Shown here piece after piece: positions 25,757 to 35,466 of a stretch of DNA of 64,000 bases. The stretch is from Flavobacterium ranwuense. GTDB lineage: Bacteria > Bacteroidota > Bacteroidia > Flavobacteriales > Flavobacteriaceae. The stretch covers positions 62,001 to 126,000 of the forward strand of contig NZ_SMLH01000006.1 of assembly GCF_004349315.1 (NCBI RefSeq), in the 5' to 3' direction. Made by a program: the position numbers and the translations under genes. How positions within the stretch are numbered: the stretch's first letter is position 1; every line of letters begins with the position of its first letter. Under the pieces are notes generated by a model. That model ran no database searches and was not told the origin of the DNA. It saw only the letters and a program-made list of their open reading frames with translations.

Positions 25757-27439
25757 ATGATAAAGTCATTTTTCTTTTCACTTCTTTTATGTAGCACATT
25801 CTCATTTGCTCAGGAAGTAAAAATCATTCCTCAGCCAGCTGAAGTTATTGCAAACACGGGTAGTTTTGTTATTAGTCCTAAAACAAAATTGGTGGTTGCC
25901 AACAAAGGAGATAAAGCTACGGCAACTTTCTTCAATAAATATTTATTGGAGTATTATGGATTTGAATTAGAAGTAGTTCAAAAAGTCTCTAAAAACAGCA
26001 TTGTATTGAAAAGTCTTCAAAATATTGATGGACTTAAAGGAGAAGGTTATAGTTTAAAATCGGACAACGATGGCGTATTGATTGAAGGAAATTCAAATCA
26101 AGGAACTTTTTACGGTATGCAAACACTAATTCAATTGCTTCCTGTACAGAAAAGCAACAGTCTAAAGATTGCTTCAGTAACGGTAAAAGACGGACCGCGT
26201 TTTGCCTATAGAGGCTCGATGTTGGATGTAAGCCGTCATTTTTTCCCGGTTTCATTCGTTAAAAAGTATATTGATTATCTAGCCTTGCATAAAATGAATT
26301 ATTTCCATTGGCATCTAACCGAAGATCAGGGTTGGAGAATCGAAATAAAAAAATATCCTAGACTTACTGAAATAGGTTCTAAAAGAAACGGATCTATCGT
26401 AGGCAGGTACCCGGGTAAAGGAAGCGACAATACACCTGAAGAAGGGTTTTATACCCAGGAAGAAGTAAAAGATATTGTTAAATATGCTTCGGACCGTTTT
26501 ATTACGGTAATTCCAGAAATTGAAATGCCGGGTCATAGTAGTGCCGCCATTGCAGCTTATCCGATGTTGAGTTGTTTTCCGAATGAAAAAACAGATATAC
26601 CTGCGAATATGATTTCTGAAAAAAGCAAGCAGGAATTAGCAAATGGCAGAGTAAAACTGGTTCAGGAAACATGGGGTGTTTTTACCGATGTATACGCTCC
26701 AACGGAATATACTTTCAAATTTCTTGAAGATGTTCTAGATGAGGTCATGGCTTTATTTCCATCAAAGTATATTCATGTTGGTGGTGATGAATCTCCTAAA
26801 GATGCTTGGAAAAGAAGTGAATTTTGTCAGCAGTTAATAAAAGAAAAAGGCTTGAAAGATGAGCATGAACTTCAAAGTTATTTTATTCAACGTATGGAAA
26901 AATACATTAATAAAAACGGAAGAACATTAATAGGATGGGATGAAATTCTTGAAGGTGGTCTTGCGCCAAATGCCATAGTGATGAGTTGGAGAGGCGAAGC
27001 CGGCGGAATAGCTGCAGCTAAAGAAAACCATCAGGTAATTATGACTCCGGGGAGTCACGTTTATTTAGATCATACCCAGACTAAAAATGAAAAAGAAGTA
27101 ACGATTGGTGGGTTTACTAATTTAGAAAAAATTTACAGCTATGAGCCAATTCCTAAAGAATTGAATGAGCAACAGGCTAAATATGTAATGGGTGCCCAAG
27201 GAAATGTTTGGACAGAATATATGCAAAATCCAGCTAAAGTAGAATATATGATATTTCCTCGTTTGAGTGCACTTAGTGAAGTATTATGGTCACCAAAGGA
27301 AAAGAAAAACTGGTCAGCCTTTCAAACTAAAATTGAAACTCAGAAAAAACGATACGAAATGTGGGGAGCTAATTATTTTAAAGAAAATAATGCGTCAGAT
27401 TTGGTGCTGCCAAAAAATGGAAATAAAATAAAAATGTAA
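25757..27439 (+). CDS. GH20 beta-N-acetylhexosaminidase
   Basis: 560 residues with signal peptide MIKSFFFSLLLCSTFSFAQ. An N-terminal GH20b domain (about 20-145) precedes the barrel, which starts at FAYRGSMLDVSRHFFPVSFV. MNYFHWHLTEDQGWRIEIKK (180-199) and the catalytic pair Asp344-Glu345 in YIHVGGDESPKDAW are intact. Standard length for bacterial periplasmic exo-hexosaminidases that remove terminal beta-GlcNAc/GalNAc. Paired with a fucosidase and followed by a good terminator at 27470. Confidence 0.94.
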   Translation: MIKSFFFSLLLCSTFSFAQEVKIIPQPAEVIANTGSFVISPKTKLVVANKGDKATATFFNKYLLEYYGFELEVVQKVSKNSIVLKSLQNIDGLKGEGYSLKSDNDGVLIEGNSNQGTFYGMQTLIQLLPVQKSNSLKIASVTVKDGPRFAYRGSMLDVSRHFFPVSFVKKYIDYLALHKMNYFHWHLTEDQGWRIEIKKYPRLTEIGSKRNGSIVGRYPGKGSDNTPEEGFYTQEEVKDIVKYASDRFITVIPEIEMPGHSSAAIAAYPMLSCFPNEKTDIPANMISEKSKQELANGRVKLVQETWGVFTDVYAPTEYTFKFLEDVLDEVMALFPSKYIHVGGDESPKDAWKRSEFCQQLIKEKGLKDEHELQSYFIQRMEKYINKNGRTLIGWDEILEGGLAPNAIVMSWRGEAGGIAAAKENHQVIMTPGSHVYLDHTQTKNEKEVTIGGFTNLEKIYSYEPIPKELNEQQAKYVMGAQGNVWTEYMQNPAKVEYMIFPRLSALSEVLWSPKEKKNWSAFQTKIETQKKRYEMWGANYFKENNASDLVLPKNGNKIKM

Positions 27440-27469
27440 ATCACATATTTGAACTAATTATTAAAGCAG

Positions 27470-27508
27470 AATGCCCTTCAATTTTATATTGCAAGGGCAT
27501 TTTTTTTG
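27470..27508 (+). terminator. Rho-independent terminator after the GH20 gene
   Basis: AATGCCCTT and AAGGGCATT form a nine-base stem around a 13-base loop and are followed by TTTTTTTT. It marks the end of the fucosyl-glycan cluster. Confidence 0.85.
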
Positions 27509-27679
27509 ATAATGTTATTTTTTAACTGGTAACAGTTCAAAATTTGATTCTCAAAAAAATAATTTTTAACCAATTATCAAAGGTTCGACCTCTTCAATTT
27601 TTAGGCTCATGTTATTGACAGAATTCCCCGATTGAAACGAACTCATTTTGGAGCTTATTATGCAAATTGCAGTGATATT

Positions 27680-27765
27680 GACCACCCAATTCCAATTTAA
27701 AGTGCACCTGATTCCAATTCAAAATGAGCACCTAATTCCGGAGCAAAATGACCACTCCATTTTTC
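27680..27765. repeat. Terminal repeats of a decayed IS21-family element
   Basis: Several imperfect copies of a motif around CCAATTCCAATTTAAAGTGC, GATTCCAATTCAAAATGAGC and AATTCCGGAGCAAAATGACC. IS21 elements carry multiple short repeats at each end; these sit just outside the istB remnant. Confidence 0.6.
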
Positions 27766-27844
27766 ATTAAAAACTACTTTTTTTCATCTGTTAATTAGTA
27801 TTCAGATATACTTAAATATTGGACTTTGTTTATCCCTCTTTTTT

Positions 27845-28580
27845 TTCTCATAGATTCTTCATGTAATTAGAGTCGATGGGATTGATGTATGAGTCTTTCC
27901 AAAATGGCATCAGCTATGGTTTTTTTTAATGATATTGTACCAACCTTGGACTGGGATTTGTGATATTACCATTATAGAACCGTTATTATGCCTGTCTTCA
28001 GTGAGCTCTAAAAGAGTAATTCGGTTACTGTTATCTAACGTTTGCAGTCCAAAATCGTCCAATATAATGGCATTTTTCCTTTTTATTTTGGCCAATTCTC
28101 ATAGGTAAGAACCATCTGCTTTGGCCATTTTTAATTTAGCAAACAGCTTAGAAGTATTAAAATAACTTATTTTAAAACCTGTATGCAGGCTTGATAACCT
28201 AATACTGTACCTAAATAACTTCTGCCTACACCGGTACTTCCAGTTATTAAAATGCATTCATTTTTTTTCTACAAATTCACATTCTGCCAGACGCAGTTTG
28301 GTGTTTCAATTCAGATTACGGGTTTGGTCAAATTGATACTTTAAATATTTGATTTGTAAAGGAATCGGGAATTGGTGATACTGCGGGCAATACGCCGATT
28401 GTGCCTTTCATCCCATTCGGCATCAATAAGCATCGATACAAACTGATCGAGTGTGTAATGGTCTGTTTTTCAGATTTCAATGGCAGTTTTAAAAGTATTA
28501 TGCATGCCATAAAGCTTCATTTGTTTCATTTTTGTTGCTGTAGATTGCTTCGCCCGTTCGCTTATGCTCGGGTCATTCAT
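27845..28580 (-). pseudogene. istB: istB remnant (IS21-family helper ATPase)
   Basis: Stepwise translation on the minus strand recovers an IstB protein broken by several stops and frameshifts. From 28580: MNDPSISERAKQ, then MKQMKLYGMHNTFKTAIEI and a stop; DQFVSMLIDAEWDERHNRRI; the Walker A segment ILITGSTGVGRSYLG near 28220; the Walker B region NAIILDDFGLQTLDNSNRI (about 28015-28070); VISQIPVQGWYNII; and the end IADAILERLIHQSHRL. Intact relatives have Lys in Walker A (GVGKS); here it is Arg. It cannot make a functional protein. Confidence 0.85.
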
Positions 28581-28624
28581 GATTACTGTGTTTTAATTTA
28601 ATTATAATAGTGTTTTCCTCTGAT

Positions 28625-28966
28625 ATTACCGTGAATAGGGAGTTTTTGCTCGGATTCTTGTTCAAATTAAATATGATCTAAGTTGTTTTCTAAAATATTT
28701 TGTATCGTCTTAAAATTGTAGATTTTAAAATCCAGTGCCCGTTTACAGGTATTTATTAATCGATCTTTCTCTACCTTTTTTTCGAAGTTTAGTATTCCTA
28801 AACAACTTTTATAAGCCTGTTCAGGATGGTTTCTGCATTTGATTATTTGCAGGATATTTTCTCCAACGGATTCATCAACACCACTGGCCCAATCAATGAA
28901 GCGAGCAGCACTCCACTGGGCTACGAATTGTTTTTTTTGCCATTTTAGTTTTTCTGAAAAAATTTA
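28625..28966 (-). pseudogene. istA: istA remnant (C-terminal end of IS21 transposase)
   Basis: Minus-strand translation gives RFIDWASGVDESVGENILQI, then NHPEQAYKSCLGILNFEKKV and CKRALDFKIYNFKTIQNILE, a typical IstA C-terminus, with one in-frame stop before QKLPIHGNIR. The catalytic core and N-terminus are gone; the fragment ends close to the amt terminator, so a deletion joined the element to the amt side. Together with the istB remnant it shows a dead IS21 copy. Confidence 0.8.
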
Positions 28967-28989
28967 CAATGTTTCTTGGATTTTAAGCA

Positions 28990-29029
28990 CAAAAAAAAAC
29001 ACTCTGAAATTTAATCTCAGAGTGTTTTT
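28990..29029 (-). terminator. Terminator of the amt gene
   Basis: AAAAACACTCTGA and TCAGAGTGTTTTT form a perfect stem with an eight-base loop. Read on the minus strand, it is followed by a run of nine T. It lies about 25 bases after the amt stop. Confidence 0.88.
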
Positions 29030-29051
29030 AATTTATTGTATGAAAGTCGGT

Positions 29052-30368
29052 TTATAGAAACTCACCGTGTTGAGAAATATCTAAACCTAATTCTTCTTTT
29101 TCGTCACTTACTCTTAGTGGAGTTATTTTGTTTACAATAAAGAAAAGGAAATAAGATGCTGAAAAGGCGAATACTGAAACGATTACTAAAGCGGTTAATT
29201 GGTTTAAAAATAATGTAGCATCGCCAAAAATAAGTCCTTGATTATCTCCTACTACTGAATTAACAGATTTAGAAGCAAAAACACCAGTTAATAGCATACC
29301 AACCATACCACCAACACCGTGACATGCGAATACGTCTAAAGCATCATCAATTTTACCTTTAGGGAATTTGCTAACCACTAGATTGCTAACAATACTGGCA
29401 AATATACCGATGAACATGGCGTGTGGAATAGTTACGAAACCTGCTGCAGGTGTAATAGCTACTAAACCTACAACGGTACCTATACAAGCTCCCATTGCAG
29501 AAAGTTTGTGCCCAAGAATTTTGTCAAGAAATACCCAAGCCATTCCGGCAGCTGCAGCAGCTACAGTTGTCGTTCCTAATGCTTGTACAGCTAGACCATT
29601 AGACCCTAATGCAGAACCTGCGTTGAAACCAAACCATCCAAACCATAATAAACCAGTGCCTAACAGTACATAAGTAATACGTGCAGGATTAACTTTTTGT
29701 GTTTTTCTTTTTCCTAAGAAAATGGCTCCAGCTAGTGCAGCCCATCCCGCGCTCATGTGAACTACTGTTCCTCCAGCGAAATCTAATACTCCCATTTTAA
29801 AGAAAACACCATCTGGATGCCAAGTCATGTGTGCTAAGGGCGTGTAAACAAGTAATATGAATAATACCATAAATAATAGGTAAGCCCAGAAACGAATTCT
29901 TTCTGCAAAAGCTCCAGTTATTAAGGCAGGAGTAATGATTGCAAATTTTGCTTGAAATAAAGCAAATAACATAAAAGGTATTGTTGGAGCAAGACTCCAA
30001 GCTGTATTGGTACCAACACCTTGAAAAAATAAATTAGGTAACGGATTACCAATTATTCCTCCTATTGAAGGACCAAATGATAAACCAAAGGCGATAACTA
30101 CCCATAAAACGGTAACAATTATCATAGCCATAAAACTTTGAAGCATAGTACTGATAACATTCTTCTTTCCTACCATTCCTCCGTAGAAGAAACCCAGCCC
30201 AGGAGTCATTATTAATACAAGTGCAGTTGCAACGATCATCCAAGCGGTATCGCCAGTATCAAATTTTACAGCTTCTGTTGGAGCAGGGCTGTCAATTATG
30301 AAATAATTTGAAAAAAGGGTTAATATCAAAATCGTGATTAATAGCACACTTAAAATAATTTTTCGCAT
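29052..30368 (-). CDS. amt: Ammonium transporter (Amt/MEP/Rh family)
   Basis: 438 residues with an N-terminal hydrophobic leader followed by about 11 transmembrane helices. Signatures: DTAWMIVATALVLIMTPGLG (about 40-59), FFYGGMVGKKN, DFAGGTVVHMSAGWAALAGA (about 192-211, with the first pore His) and LGTGLLWFGWFGFNAGSALG. A second pore His is in ALDVFACHGVGGMVGMLLTG. The C-terminal tail is short. It lets NH3/NH4+ into the cytoplasm. No glnK/glnB gene is adjacent, unlike in many bacteria. A strong terminator follows it. Confidence 0.95.
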   Translation of the reverse strand: MRKIILSVLLITILILTLFSNYFIIDSPAPTEAVKFDTGDTAWMIVATALVLIMTPGLGFFYGGMVGKKNVISTMLQSFMAMIIVTVLWVVIAFGLSFGPSIGGIIGNPLPNLFFQGVGTNTAWSLAPTIPFMLFALFQAKFAIITPALITGAFAERIRFWAYLLFMVLFILLVYTPLAHMTWHPDGVFFKMGVLDFAGGTVVHMSAGWAALAGAIFLGKRKTQKVNPARITYVLLGTGLLWFGWFGFNAGSALGSNGLAVQALGTTTVAAAAAGMAWVFLDKILGHKLSAMGACIGTVVGLVAITPAAGFVTIPHAMFIGIFASIVSNLVVSKFPKGKIDDALDVFACHGVGGMVGMLLTGVFASKSVNSVVGDNQGLIFGDATLFLNQLTALVIVSVFAFSASYFLFFIVNKITPLRVSDEKEELGLDISQHGEFL

Positions 30369-30636
30369 TGTTTTTTAGTTTTAAATTTTGATAAAAATAT
30401 AATAATCATCAGTATGCCCCTTTGAAAAAATAGTTTAATATTATATTTTTATCATTTTTATAATATGACCCCTATTTTTTTATGGGTATGTTATAATTTA
30501 AAGTTAAAATTTACAATTTGTTAAAGTAAGGTTAAGAGAAATTATCGTTTTAGGAGATTTTATGGTAATTATTCTAAGAACTAATAGACCCATATCCTAA
30601 CGGTTCTACATTTTGAACTAAAAGTAGAATACCGTT
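30369..30636. other. Upstream region of amt
   Basis: 268 very AT-rich bases between the amt start and the terminator of the bPH gene. No gene-like ORF. It must hold the amt promoter, but I could not settle on one -7 box. Confidence 0.4.
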
Positions 30637-30677
30637 AAAAAAAATGCACCTATTGAAATTAATACAATAGGTGCAAT
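30637..30677 (-). terminator. Terminator of the bPH-domain gene
   Basis: On the minus strand TTGCACCTATTG and CAATAGGTGCA pair around TATTAATTT and are followed by TTTTTTTT. Confidence 0.85.
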
Positions 30678-30702
30678 TATCTAAATTTAAGGAATCGATG
30701 AT

Positions 30703-31080
30703 TTATTTCAAAGTATGCTGACTCAAAATTTTATATACTTCATTGATGTTGTTGCCTCCTTTTCCAAATTGCTTCACAATTGGATTATTGTCGTGATTCA
30801 GCCAAATTTTTAATTCAGCATCCATATCCAATATTCCGGCACTTTCTTTAGAGAATTTTTTGATGCTCGAATAGGGAATTGACATATAATCGACTTTGGT
30901 TCCAACCAATTGTTTTTCAACTAAAATCAGTCTTTTATTGGTAAAAATAAACATGTCACGGATGAGTTTGTACGCTTTCTCAATTATTTCCTCTTCTATT
31001 AAGATTGGCTCAAATTCGTTCGAAACATTTTCAATGTTAACTTCAGATGCATTACCTAAGATGGCGTTAAATAGTCCCAT
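30703..31080 (-). CDS. Bacterial PH-domain (bPH_1) protein
   Basis: 125 residues, nearly all one bPH_1 domain: an N-terminal helix (GLFNAILGNASEVNIENVS), then FIFTNKRLILVEKQLVGTKV (about 48-67) and YSSIKKFSKESAG (73-85), the signature of this small family, ending in a helix (EVYKILSQHTL). Cytoplasmic. Family members form rings in structures, but their job is not well known. It follows the amidohydrolase gene by 9 bases on the same strand, so they may share a transcript, although they have no clear shared function. Confidence 0.88.
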   Translation of the reverse strand: MGLFNAILGNASEVNIENVSNEFEPILIEEEIIEKAYKLIRDMFIFTNKRLILVEKQLVGTKVDYMSIPYSSIKKFSKESAGILDMDAELKIWLNHDNNPIVKQFGKGGNNINEVYKILSQHTLK

Positions 31081-31089
31081 TATATTAAT

Positions 31090-32394
31090 TTATTTTTGAT
31101 TGTATTTTGTTTTATATCTGTCGTTCAGCTTGGTTTGGTGGGTATCCAGACTAATCATCCTGCCTTGAATAAACGCATTGGTCAACTTGTTTGTTCTCAT
31201 ATCCAAAGCATCGCCTTCAGAAATGAATAGTGTAGCATCTTTTCCTTGCTCTAAGGTACCACATTGAGCGTCAATTCCTAATATTTTAGCAGTATTTGAT
31301 GTTATTAATTGCAAAGCTTGCTCTTTATCCAGTCCATAAGCAGCACATGTTCCTGCTAAAAACGGTAAATTTCGGGTATTCATTCTTTCATGTGCGCCGC
31401 TATTTTCTAAACCTACCAGAACACCTTTGTCTGTTAATAATTTGGCTGATTTGTAAGGTAAATCAATATCATGATCCTCGTTTTCCGGCATATCATGAAC
31501 ACGTTTTAATAATACTCCAATATTGTTTTTTTGTAATAATTCAGCTGTTTTATAGGCTTCGTATCCACCAACAATCACCATTTTTTTAACTCCATTTTCT
31601 TTTGCAAATTGTACTGCATCGATAATTTGTTTTTCTTCATTGGCATGAATAAATAAGGTTTGATTTCCATCGAATAATCCTTTTGTAGATTCCAAAGTCA
31701 AATTTCTCTCTTTTGAACTATCCCCTAAATACGCTTTGGCATTGGATAAAAAAGAAGATAACTCTAAAACTTGTTTTGCATAATCCTTATTGGCTTCAAT
31801 GCTTCCTGGTTCAAACCAAGAACCACTTCTTCTAAAACTAGAAGGAAAATCTAAATGAATTCCATCATTTTCTTTAATTAGAGCATCTTTCCAGTTCCAG
31901 GCATCTAGCTGAACAATTGAGGAAGTTCCTGAAATTCTTCCACCACGCGGTGTGATTTGAGCCATTAAAATTCCGTTCGGTCTTACTGTTTCTATTACTT
32001 TTGAATCAGCAGTGTATGCTATAATACTTCTTACATGTGGGTTCATGTTTCCAATCTCATCCTCATCATCAGAAGATTTCACAGCATCAATTTCAACTAA
32101 ACCCAGTGTTGAATTAGGAGCAATAAATCCCGGATAAACATGTTTTCCTACGGCGTCAATAGTAATGTCATACGCCCCTTCTCCAAGTCGAATCACTCTG
32201 GCATCTGCTACCAAAGTAATTTTTCCGTCAACGAATCCTATAGCACTGTTCTCGATTACTTCACCATTTCCTAAATGTGCCGTAGCATTAAGAATTAGAA
32301 CTGATTTTGATTGCTTAGGAGTAGGTGTTTGTTGTGCTTTTGTAAGTATTGATAAACTAAATACCAATAGCAATATATATGTTTTTTTACTCAT
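31090..32394 (-). CDS. Secreted amidohydrolase-fold protein with degenerate metal site
   Basis: 434 residues with signal peptide MSKKTYILLLVFSLSILTKA. The fold matches imidazolonepropionase-like amidohydrolases (GKHVYPGFIAPNSTLGLVEI at about 80-99; NTRNLPFLAGTCAAYGLDK; GTLEQGKDATLFISEGDALD near the end). The usual metal-binding His-X-His after PGFID is replaced by P-N-S-T (PGFIAPNSTLG), so it probably is not a hydrolase in its own right. It lies directly after the larger amidohydrolase gene (75 bases), which suggests the two act together. This pair is familiar from Flavobacteriia. Substrate unknown. Confidence 0.82.
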   Translation of the reverse strand: MSKKTYILLLVFSLSILTKAQQTPTPKQSKSVLILNATAHLGNGEVIENSAIGFVDGKITLVADARVIRLGEGAYDITIDAVGKHVYPGFIAPNSTLGLVEIDAVKSSDDEDEIGNMNPHVRSIIAYTADSKVIETVRPNGILMAQITPRGGRISGTSSIVQLDAWNWKDALIKENDGIHLDFPSSFRRSGSWFEPGSIEANKDYAKQVLELSSFLSNAKAYLGDSSKERNLTLESTKGLFDGNQTLFIHANEEKQIIDAVQFAKENGVKKMVIVGGYEAYKTAELLQKNNIGVLLKRVHDMPENEDHDIDLPYKSAKLLTDKGVLVGLENSGAHERMNTRNLPFLAGTCAAYGLDKEQALQLITSNTAKILGIDAQCGTLEQGKDATLFISEGDALDMRTNKLTNAFIQGRMISLDTHQTKLNDRYKTKYNQK

Positions 32395-32469
32395 TATATT
32401 TATATTTTTTTATTTGGAATTGCTTTGCCTTTTTGCAAAAGCGCTCGCAGTGAATTTTAGATTTTATTT

Positions 32470-35466
32470 TTAATGTTCTAAAGTATCACAGTGGTATTCT
32501 TTTTTCTCTGCTTTTTTAGGCTCTTGAGTAATCATTCCTTTATTCTTTTCTTGTAATAATTGACCGATTAACTCATTTCGTTCTTTAGCAATAGCTACTC
32601 TTTGTTCTTCATCCTTTTGAACATCGTAATAGACTACACCTTCAATTAACGTTTTTTCAGCTTTGGCATAAATAGATAACGGATTGGCGTTCCACAATAC
32701 AATATCGGCATCTTTCCCCACTTTTATACTTCCTACTTTGTCATCGATACGTAATAGTTTAGCAGGATTTAAAGTGACAAATTTCCAAGCTTCTTCTTCT
32801 GAAATATTACCGTATTTCACTGCTTTTGCTGCTTCTTGATTCAATCTTCTTGACATTTCAGCATCATCAGAGTTGTAGGCTACTACAATTCCGGCATTAT
32901 GCATTATTGGTCCATTGAAAGGGATTGCATCATTTACTTCAAATTTATATGCCCACCAATCTGAGAAAGTTGATGCTCCAACACCGTGTTCTTTCATTTT
33001 ATCGGCAACTTTGTATCCTTCAAGAATATGGGTATAGGTATTGACTCTAAAATCAAATTTTTCTGCTACATTCATCAACATCAAAATTTCAGATTGCACA
33101 TAAGAGTGACAAGAAATGAAACGTTCTTTATTTAATATTTCAGCTAATGTTTGTAGTTCTAAATCCACTCTTGGTGCTTTCCCTTTTCCTTTTTTACCAG
33201 TTGCGTTGTAATTTTTCCAAGCGGCATCATATTCTTTAGCACGTTGGAAATAATCCGTAAAAACTTGCTCGACACCCATTCTGGTTTGAGGAAAACGAGT
33301 AGGATTAGTGATTCCCCAGTTTGCTTGTTTTACATTTTCTCCCAAGGCAAATTTGATAAATCCAGGTTGGTCTTTGTAAAGCATTTCATCTGCTGAAGCG
33401 CCCCATTTCCATTTTACAATCGCTGAACGACCACCAATTGGATTTGCAGATCCATGTAGTAATTGAGAAGTGGTAACTCCACCGGCTAAGTCCCTGTATA
33501 TATTAATGTCTTCTGAATTCACTACATCCTGAATGGTAACTTCGGCGCTGGAATTGTGTCCGCCTTCATTTACACCATTAGAAATTGCAATGTGAGAATG
33601 CTCATCAATAATTCCGCTGGTTAAATGTTTACCTTTGGCATCAACAATTGTTGCTGAAGCGTCAGAAATGTTTTTTCCAATAGATGCAATTTTTCCGTTT
33701 TTAACCAACACGTCAGTTTCGACTAAAATACCGTCTTTTTCGTTTGTCCAAACAGTAGCATTTTTAAACAATAATGTTTGTGTAGTTAGTTTTTTCAAAT
33801 TACCATAAGCAACATTTGGAAATGTTGTAGGCATAATTACATTGTTCTTTTCCAATTTCAAGGAGTCAATTGGTTTTATAAAAGGAGCCGTTCTTACTGC
33901 AGACCATTTTACCTCATTTCCATTGAATAAAATTGCTTTTCCTGAAAGCAATTGGATGTCATCGATATAACCAATTAACCTGGAGAAAGTCGTTTTTGTT
34001 GAATCCATAGATTTCATTACAGTTGAAATCCAATTATTTGAAACCGTAAGTTTTGAACTAACTTTTTTGGAATCAATTGTCGTAATTATCGATTTTGGAG
34101 CAGTTATATCGCCACTAATTTTCCATTTGTATTGTTGATTAGCTACACTTAAATCGTAATCACCGCGAATGTCTTTAATTGTTATATCAGTTATAACAAA
34201 TTTGTTGCCCTGAACCCAGTTCTCGTAAAGAATTGTTTTCTCTTCAAAAATGGCACCGGATGTAATAACAAAATTGGCTAAACTTCCTGTTCTCAAACTT
34301 CCTATTTCGTTGCTTTTTCCTAAAATAGCAGCGGGAATAGTTGTCAAAGCTTCTAATGCTTTCGTTTTATCAAATCCGTATTTAATGGCTCTTAATAGAT
34401 TAGGTCTAAAATCTTCGAGTTTTTTTAACTTATCAGTCGTCAAAGCGAAAACAATTCCATTATCGGATAAAACTTTAAGATTGGTTGGTGCTTGATTCCA
34501 AAAACGTAAATCTTTCAATTCCATTTGATTGGCTTGGTTGGGGTCAGAAACATCATAAGCTTCCGGAAAATTGATTGGAATAATAAATTTCGAATTTGTT
34601 TTTTTGATTTCTTCAATTCGCTCAAATTCATTTCCGTTTCCTTTCAATACATAATTTAAACCAAATTCTTTCGCTATTTTGGCTGCTCTTAAACTATTCA
34701 ATTTGTCTTCAGAAGCAAATATTTGAACTAATTTTTCATTATTAGATAATGCTTCCAAGGATAAATCTTTGGTTGTGGCATTTCCTTTTTTGTACCAATC
34801 TAAATCTAAATACATTTGACGAAGTAATGCCATCATTCCCATCAATGAACTTGGATAGGCTTGATTTGTAGTTACACTTTTAGTAAATGCAAAATGATTG
34901 GTTATTTTATCAGATAATAATTGATTGCTTTTATCAAAATTATTTAAAGCAATCAACGTTCCTGATCCGCGAGCAATTCCGTCTTGGACATGAGTTCCCA
35001 CGATTCCAAATCCTGCTTTTAATAATTCTTCGGCTTTAGTTTGGTCGTATTTAAAGCTTTCATATCCATTTACTTCTGAACGAATACTTTCATTCCAGTA
35101 AAGCCCTGATTTTTTGGTGTCATATAAAGGAATCCTTTCAGTAGTGGTAATTCCTTTTGGTTTTTCGATTCCAAAACTGGTGTACATATCAATAAATGAA
35201 GGATAAATTGATTTTCCATCCAGGTTTATTGTCATGCAATTTTTAGGAATAGCGATATTGTTTCCTGCGCCAATAACTTTTCCGTTTTGAATTAATAAAG
35301 TACCTTTTTCAATAATTTGTGTTGGCGTAACATAAATTTTGGCATTGGTAAAAGCGGTAAAATTGGTGTTTTTGTTTTGAACACTTTCATTATTGGGAAA
35401 GTATTCTTGAGCATAGGTTTTTGGTAATAAAACACTGAAATAGAGTAGAAGTAAGATTTTTTTCAT
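32470..35466 (-). CDS. Secreted tandem amidohydrolase
   Basis: 998 residues with a signal peptide (MKKILLLLYFSVLLPKTYAQ). Two amidohydrolase-like units: the first (about 30-440) has YPSFIDMYTSFGIEKPKG in place of the metal-binding motif and therefore looks inactive, and the second (about 570-960) has SGIIDEHSHIAISNG with the His-X-His (around residue 620) and the typical end NPAKLLRIDDKVGSIKVGKD. A beta-rich linker separates them (about 445-570). It might act on a cyclic amide or dipeptide in the periplasm. Located just upstream of the smaller degenerate amidohydrolase in what looks like an operon. Confidence 0.85.
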   Translation of the reverse strand: MKKILLLLYFSVLLPKTYAQEYFPNNESVQNKNTNFTAFTNAKIYVTPTQIIEKGTLLIQNGKVIGAGNNIAIPKNCMTINLDGKSIYPSFIDMYTSFGIEKPKGITTTERIPLYDTKKSGLYWNESIRSEVNGYESFKYDQTKAEELLKAGFGIVGTHVQDGIARGSGTLIALNNFDKSNQLLSDKITNHFAFTKSVTTNQAYPSSLMGMMALLRQMYLDLDWYKKGNATTKDLSLEALSNNEKLVQIFASEDKLNSLRAAKIAKEFGLNYVLKGNGNEFERIEEIKKTNSKFIIPINFPEAYDVSDPNQANQMELKDLRFWNQAPTNLKVLSDNGIVFALTTDKLKKLEDFRPNLLRAIKYGFDKTKALEALTTIPAAILGKSNEIGSLRTGSLANFVITSGAIFEEKTILYENWVQGNKFVITDITIKDIRGDYDLSVANQQYKWKISGDITAPKSIITTIDSKKVSSKLTVSNNWISTVMKSMDSTKTTFSRLIGYIDDIQLLSGKAILFNGNEVKWSAVRTAPFIKPIDSLKLEKNNVIMPTTFPNVAYGNLKKLTTQTLLFKNATVWTNEKDGILVETDVLVKNGKIASIGKNISDASATIVDAKGKHLTSGIIDEHSHIAISNGVNEGGHNSSAEVTIQDVVNSEDINIYRDLAGGVTTSQLLHGSANPIGGRSAIVKWKWGASADEMLYKDQPGFIKFALGENVKQANWGITNPTRFPQTRMGVEQVFTDYFQRAKEYDAAWKNYNATGKKGKGKAPRVDLELQTLAEILNKERFISCHSYVQSEILMLMNVAEKFDFRVNTYTHILEGYKVADKMKEHGVGASTFSDWWAYKFEVNDAIPFNGPIMHNAGIVVAYNSDDAEMSRRLNQEAAKAVKYGNISEEEAWKFVTLNPAKLLRIDDKVGSIKVGKDADIVLWNANPLSIYAKAEKTLIEGVVYYDVQKDEEQRVAIAKERNELIGQLLQEKNKGMITQEPKKAEKKEYHCDTLEH

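Noticed and set aside
29368..29673. 101-residue plus-strand ORF antisense to amt
   Set aside because: Mirror of the Gly/Ala-rich helices of Amt; no independent evidence.
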